Assembly: GCA_043811005.1 (NCBI GenBank)
Contig: JBDRNO010000248.1
Span: 1 to 7,718 of the forward strand
Reading direction: 5' to 3'
From: JBDRNO01 sp043811005
GTDB taxonomy: Bacteria > Bacteroidota > Bacteroidia > NORP154
Length of the DNA stretch: 7,718 bases
Within the stretch, counting starts at the first letter, position 1, and the number at the start of each line of letters is the position of its first letter. Positions 6,205-7,718 of this stretch are shown in pieces. The translations under genes were made by a program, and so were the position numbers. The notes under the pieces were generated by a model, which worked only from the letters and a program-made list of their open reading frames with translations, did not search any database and had not been told where the DNA came from.

Positions 6205-6249
6205 AAGAATCTTAAAATGAAAGAATCTTAAGATGAATAATTAAGATGA
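6205..6249 (+). repeat. 16-bp tandem repeat running into the methyltransferase start codon
   Basis: AAGAATCTTAAAATGA (6205-6220) is followed without gap by AAGAATCTTAAGATGA (6221-6236), differing at one base. A shortened third copy, ATAATTAAGATGA (6237-6249), contains the real start codon at 6246. Each copy thus carries an ATG, at 6217, 6233 and 6246, all in different frames; the first two end after four and three codons. The pattern looks like replication-slippage copies of the translation start region. No Shine-Dalgarno site is present. The CTTAAAAT of the first copy could serve as a weak TATA box about 31 bases before the start codon, implying a very short leader. Confidence 0.7.
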
Positions 6250-6986
6250 ACAAGTCATTCAAGCGCATAAGTGAGCATTTCGGAAATTTGCAGGATCTTA
6301 GATATGATTTTAGGAATCTTAACTTGATAAGATTAGTATTATCCCAGCTTAATAAAGGGTCTTTGTTTGATGTTGGGTGTGGTGCGGGTCACTTGTTGTA
6401 TCATGCTAAGAAAAAAGGTTTTTCTATAAGTGGGGTCGAGCCAAATAGTGATTTAATCAGACTTTCAAAGAAGTTGTATGGGGATCTTAACATCCGAAAA
6501 GGATATGCTGAGAAAATTAAAATTAAATCAAAGTATGATAATCTTGTGCTTCTTGATGTATTAGAACATATTAAAGATGATTCTGATTCGGTTAGGCAGT
6601 TGAGAGGATTTCTTAATGACTCAGGAAGGCTTGTTATTGTTGTGCCTGCGCATCCTCTATTGTATGGTAAGAGGGATGAGTTAGCCGGTCATTACCGGAG
6701 ATATTCTAAAAAACAGATTATATCTGCTGTTTCAATGTCTGGTTTTAAGGTGGTAAATGTACGATATTGGAACGCAATTGGGTTTCTCCCTTACCTTATA
6801 TCTGAGAGGGTATTCCACAAAAGCCTTTATACAGATTTAAGAACTGGCAATAAAAAGAGCACATTAAAAAAGTGTGTTTCCGGGCTGTTGAACATTTGGT
6901 TTAGGTATGTGGAAAATAATGTCAATTTTGGGTTTGGGTTAAGCCTTATTTGTGTGGCAAAAAGGCTAAATAAGGATGTCAAGTAG
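6246..6986 (+). CDS. Class I SAM-dependent methyltransferase
   Basis: The protein has 246 residues with a Rossmann-fold methyltransferase core: FDVGCGAGHL (41-50, motif I for SAM), the acidic residue E65 in GVEPN that would hold the ribose, LLDVLEHI (102-109, motif IV region), and GRLVIVVPAHP (127-137). GHYRRYSKKQI (148-158) followed by GFKVVNVRYWNAIGF is common in methyltransferases found in glycan and glycolipid clusters. The C-terminal part (about 170-246) has an amphipathic or membrane-touching look (YLISERVFHK, FGFGLSLICVA). The acceptor is unknown; a sugar or lipid carrier of this locus is the natural guess. ATG 6246 is chosen because the N-terminal residues before motif I are of normal length and the upstream ATGs in the repeat are out of frame. 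The gene is preceded by the structured element and overlaps the oppositely directed kinase gene by eight bases. Confidence 0.88.
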   Translation: MNKSFKRISEHFGNLQDLRYDFRNLNLIRLVLSQLNKGSLFDVGCGAGHLLYHAKKKGFSISGVEPNSDLIRLSKKLYGDLNIRKGYAEKIKIKSKYDNLVLLDVLEHIKDDSDSVRQLRGFLNDSGRLVIVVPAHPLLYGKRDELAGHYRRYSKKQIISAVSMSGFKVVNVRYWNAIGFLPYLISERVFHKSLYTDLRTGNKKSTLKKCVSGLLNIWFRYVENNVNFGFGLSLICVAKRLNKDVK

Positions 6987-7718
6987 AAGTCAAATCTTTT
7001 TTTAGTTCTTCCACACTCACTGTTGTCGTGCCGACCTTTCCTACAGTTATACCTGCAGCATGGTTTGCTATTTCTGCCGCTTCTTTCATAGTGGCTCCGC
7101 TCGTTAGGGCTAGTGCCGCTGCGGCAACCACTGTGTCTCCTGCGCCAGTAACATCATACACTTCTTTTGCTTTTGTGGGTATATGAGTTATTTTGCCGTT
7201 TTTTTCAAAAAGTGACATTCCTTTTTCCCCTCTTGTTATTAGTATGTTGCTTTTGGTTTTTTCCATCAGTTCTTTTCCAATCTTGTTTATGCTGGCGTCG
7301 TCATTTTTTGGCTCTTGGTTTATCATTAGAGCAGCTTCTTTATTGTTTGGTGTTATCAATGTGGCGTTCTTGTACGGCTCGCAGTCTTTTTGTTTTGGAT
7401 CAATGACTATTATCTTATTGTTAGTGTTTGCCAGCTTGATTGCCTCTTTTATGACTTCTTTGTTTAGTATACCTTTTGAGTAATCGGACACTATTACTGC
7501 ATCAACCCCCCCAATCTCTTTTTTTATTATTGTCAATATGGTGTTCTGGGTTTTTTTATCTTCTTCCCTTTTTTCATAATCAACCCTTATCAGCTGTTGT
7601 GAGTGCGCGATAATCCTTACTTTCTGTGTGGTTGGCTTTTTATTGGAGGTTATGATATATCTTGTTACAATGCTTCTTTTTCGCATTTCATCCATAAGAA
7701 TATTTTTTGCATTGTCCT
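6979..7718 (-). CDS. rfaE1: PfkB-family sugar kinase, RfaE1/HldE-type heptose 7-phosphate kinase (5' end off the window)
   Basis: The frame is open from base 7718 without a start, and the residues before the internal ATG at 7695 (DNAKNIL) continue sensibly, so the gene starts beyond the right edge. About 246 C-terminal residues are present and roughly 80 are missing, including the N-terminal sugar-binding Gly motif. Counting from ATG 7695, TTQKVRIIAHSQQLIRVDYE (22-41) closely follows the corresponding segment of bacterial RfaE/HldE. VIVSDYSKGIL (67-77), VIDPK (97-101), ATLITPNNKEA (111-121) and VYDVTGAGDTV (179-189) with catalytic Asp187 complete the ribokinase-like core. HldE kinase domains phosphorylate D-glycero-D-manno-heptose 7-phosphate at C1 toward ADP- or GDP-heptose. 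The protein ends at the kinase domain, so the nucleotidyltransferase half of bacterial HldE is absent. A different sugar phosphate as substrate is possible. The stop overlaps the methyltransferase end by eight bases. Confidence 0.9.
   Translation of the reverse strand, partial: DNAKNILMDEMRKRSIVTRYIITSNKKPTTQKVRIIAHSQQLIRVDYEKREEDKKTQNTILTIIKKEIGGVDAVIVSDYSKGILNKEVIKEAIKLANTNNKIIVIDPKQKDCEPYKNATLITPNNKEAALMINQEPKNDDASINKIGKELMEKTKSNILITRGEKGMSLFEKNGKITHIPTKAKEVYDVTGAGDTVVAAAALALTSGATMKEAAEIANHAAGITVGKVGTTTVSVEELKKDLTST
6997..7003 (+). terminator. Oligo-T tract, candidate terminator of the methyltransferase transcript
   Basis: A run of seven T lies ten bases after the methyltransferase stop, inside the 3' coding end of the opposite kinase gene. 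Archaeal RNA polymerase stops at such T-tracts without needing a hairpin. For the minus-strand kinase transcript, a five-T run (bases 6959-6963 as A on the plus strand) within the methyltransferase gene could act likewise. Confidence 0.35.

Noticed and set aside
7167..7483. Plus-strand frames opposite the kinase
   Set aside because: They are antisense to a gene with full PfkB motifs and have no ribosome site; their Phe/Leu/Ser composition is that of a shadow frame.

Overview
The window reads as an AT-rich, gene-dense piece of a probably archaeal chromosome. The case for Archaea rests on TTTAWATA-type TATA boxes placed about 26 bases before the likely transcription starts, one likely leaderless mRNA, GGTG-type Shine-Dalgarno sites, GTG starts, and no convincing bacterial -35/-10 pairs. 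A DPANN-type archaeon fits the small spacing and weak leaders, but I cannot fix a lineage and a bacterial source is not excluded.

Layout. Bases 3874 to 1, minus strand, form one overlapping operon. It holds a 790-residue YfhO-like membrane protein, an ALG5-like family 2 glycosyltransferase (4-base ATGA overlap), and a multi-spanning membrane protein cut by the left edge (11-base overlap, 268 residues visible). Bases 3875 to about 4007 are a divergent promoter region. The plus strand then carries a GtrB-like polyprenyl-phosphate glycosyltransferase and a GtrA-like four-helix membrane protein as a pair, followed by a hexapeptide-repeat acyltransferase under its own TATA box. Bases 6007-6245 hold no convincing gene. 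They contain a strongly structured element (two perfect 14-bp inverted repeats, a nested GC-rich hairpin and a loop-to-loop complementarity) and then a 16-bp tandem repeat running into the start codon of a SAM-dependent methyltransferase. That gene meets, tail to tail with an 8-base overlap, a minus-strand PfkB-family sugar kinase of the RfaE1/HldE type. Its 5' end lies beyond the right edge.

Functionally this is a cell-surface glycan or protein-glycosylation locus. Two cytoplasm-facing family 2 enzymes (ALG5-like and GtrB-like) would charge a polyprenyl phosphate with sugar. GtrA is the usual candidate for flipping such carriers, and the YfhO-like protein is a candidate external GT-C transferase that uses the lipid-linked sugar. 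The acyltransferase and methyltransferase would decorate the glycan. The kinase hints at an activated heptose, or a related sugar 7-phosphate, as a building block. The substrates are inferred.

The least explained parts are the structured element at 6052-6195, whose inner hairpin resembles the right-end hairpin of IS200/IS605 elements although no tnpA or tnpB is visible, and the run of tiny ATG-to-stop reading frames ending just before several start codons.
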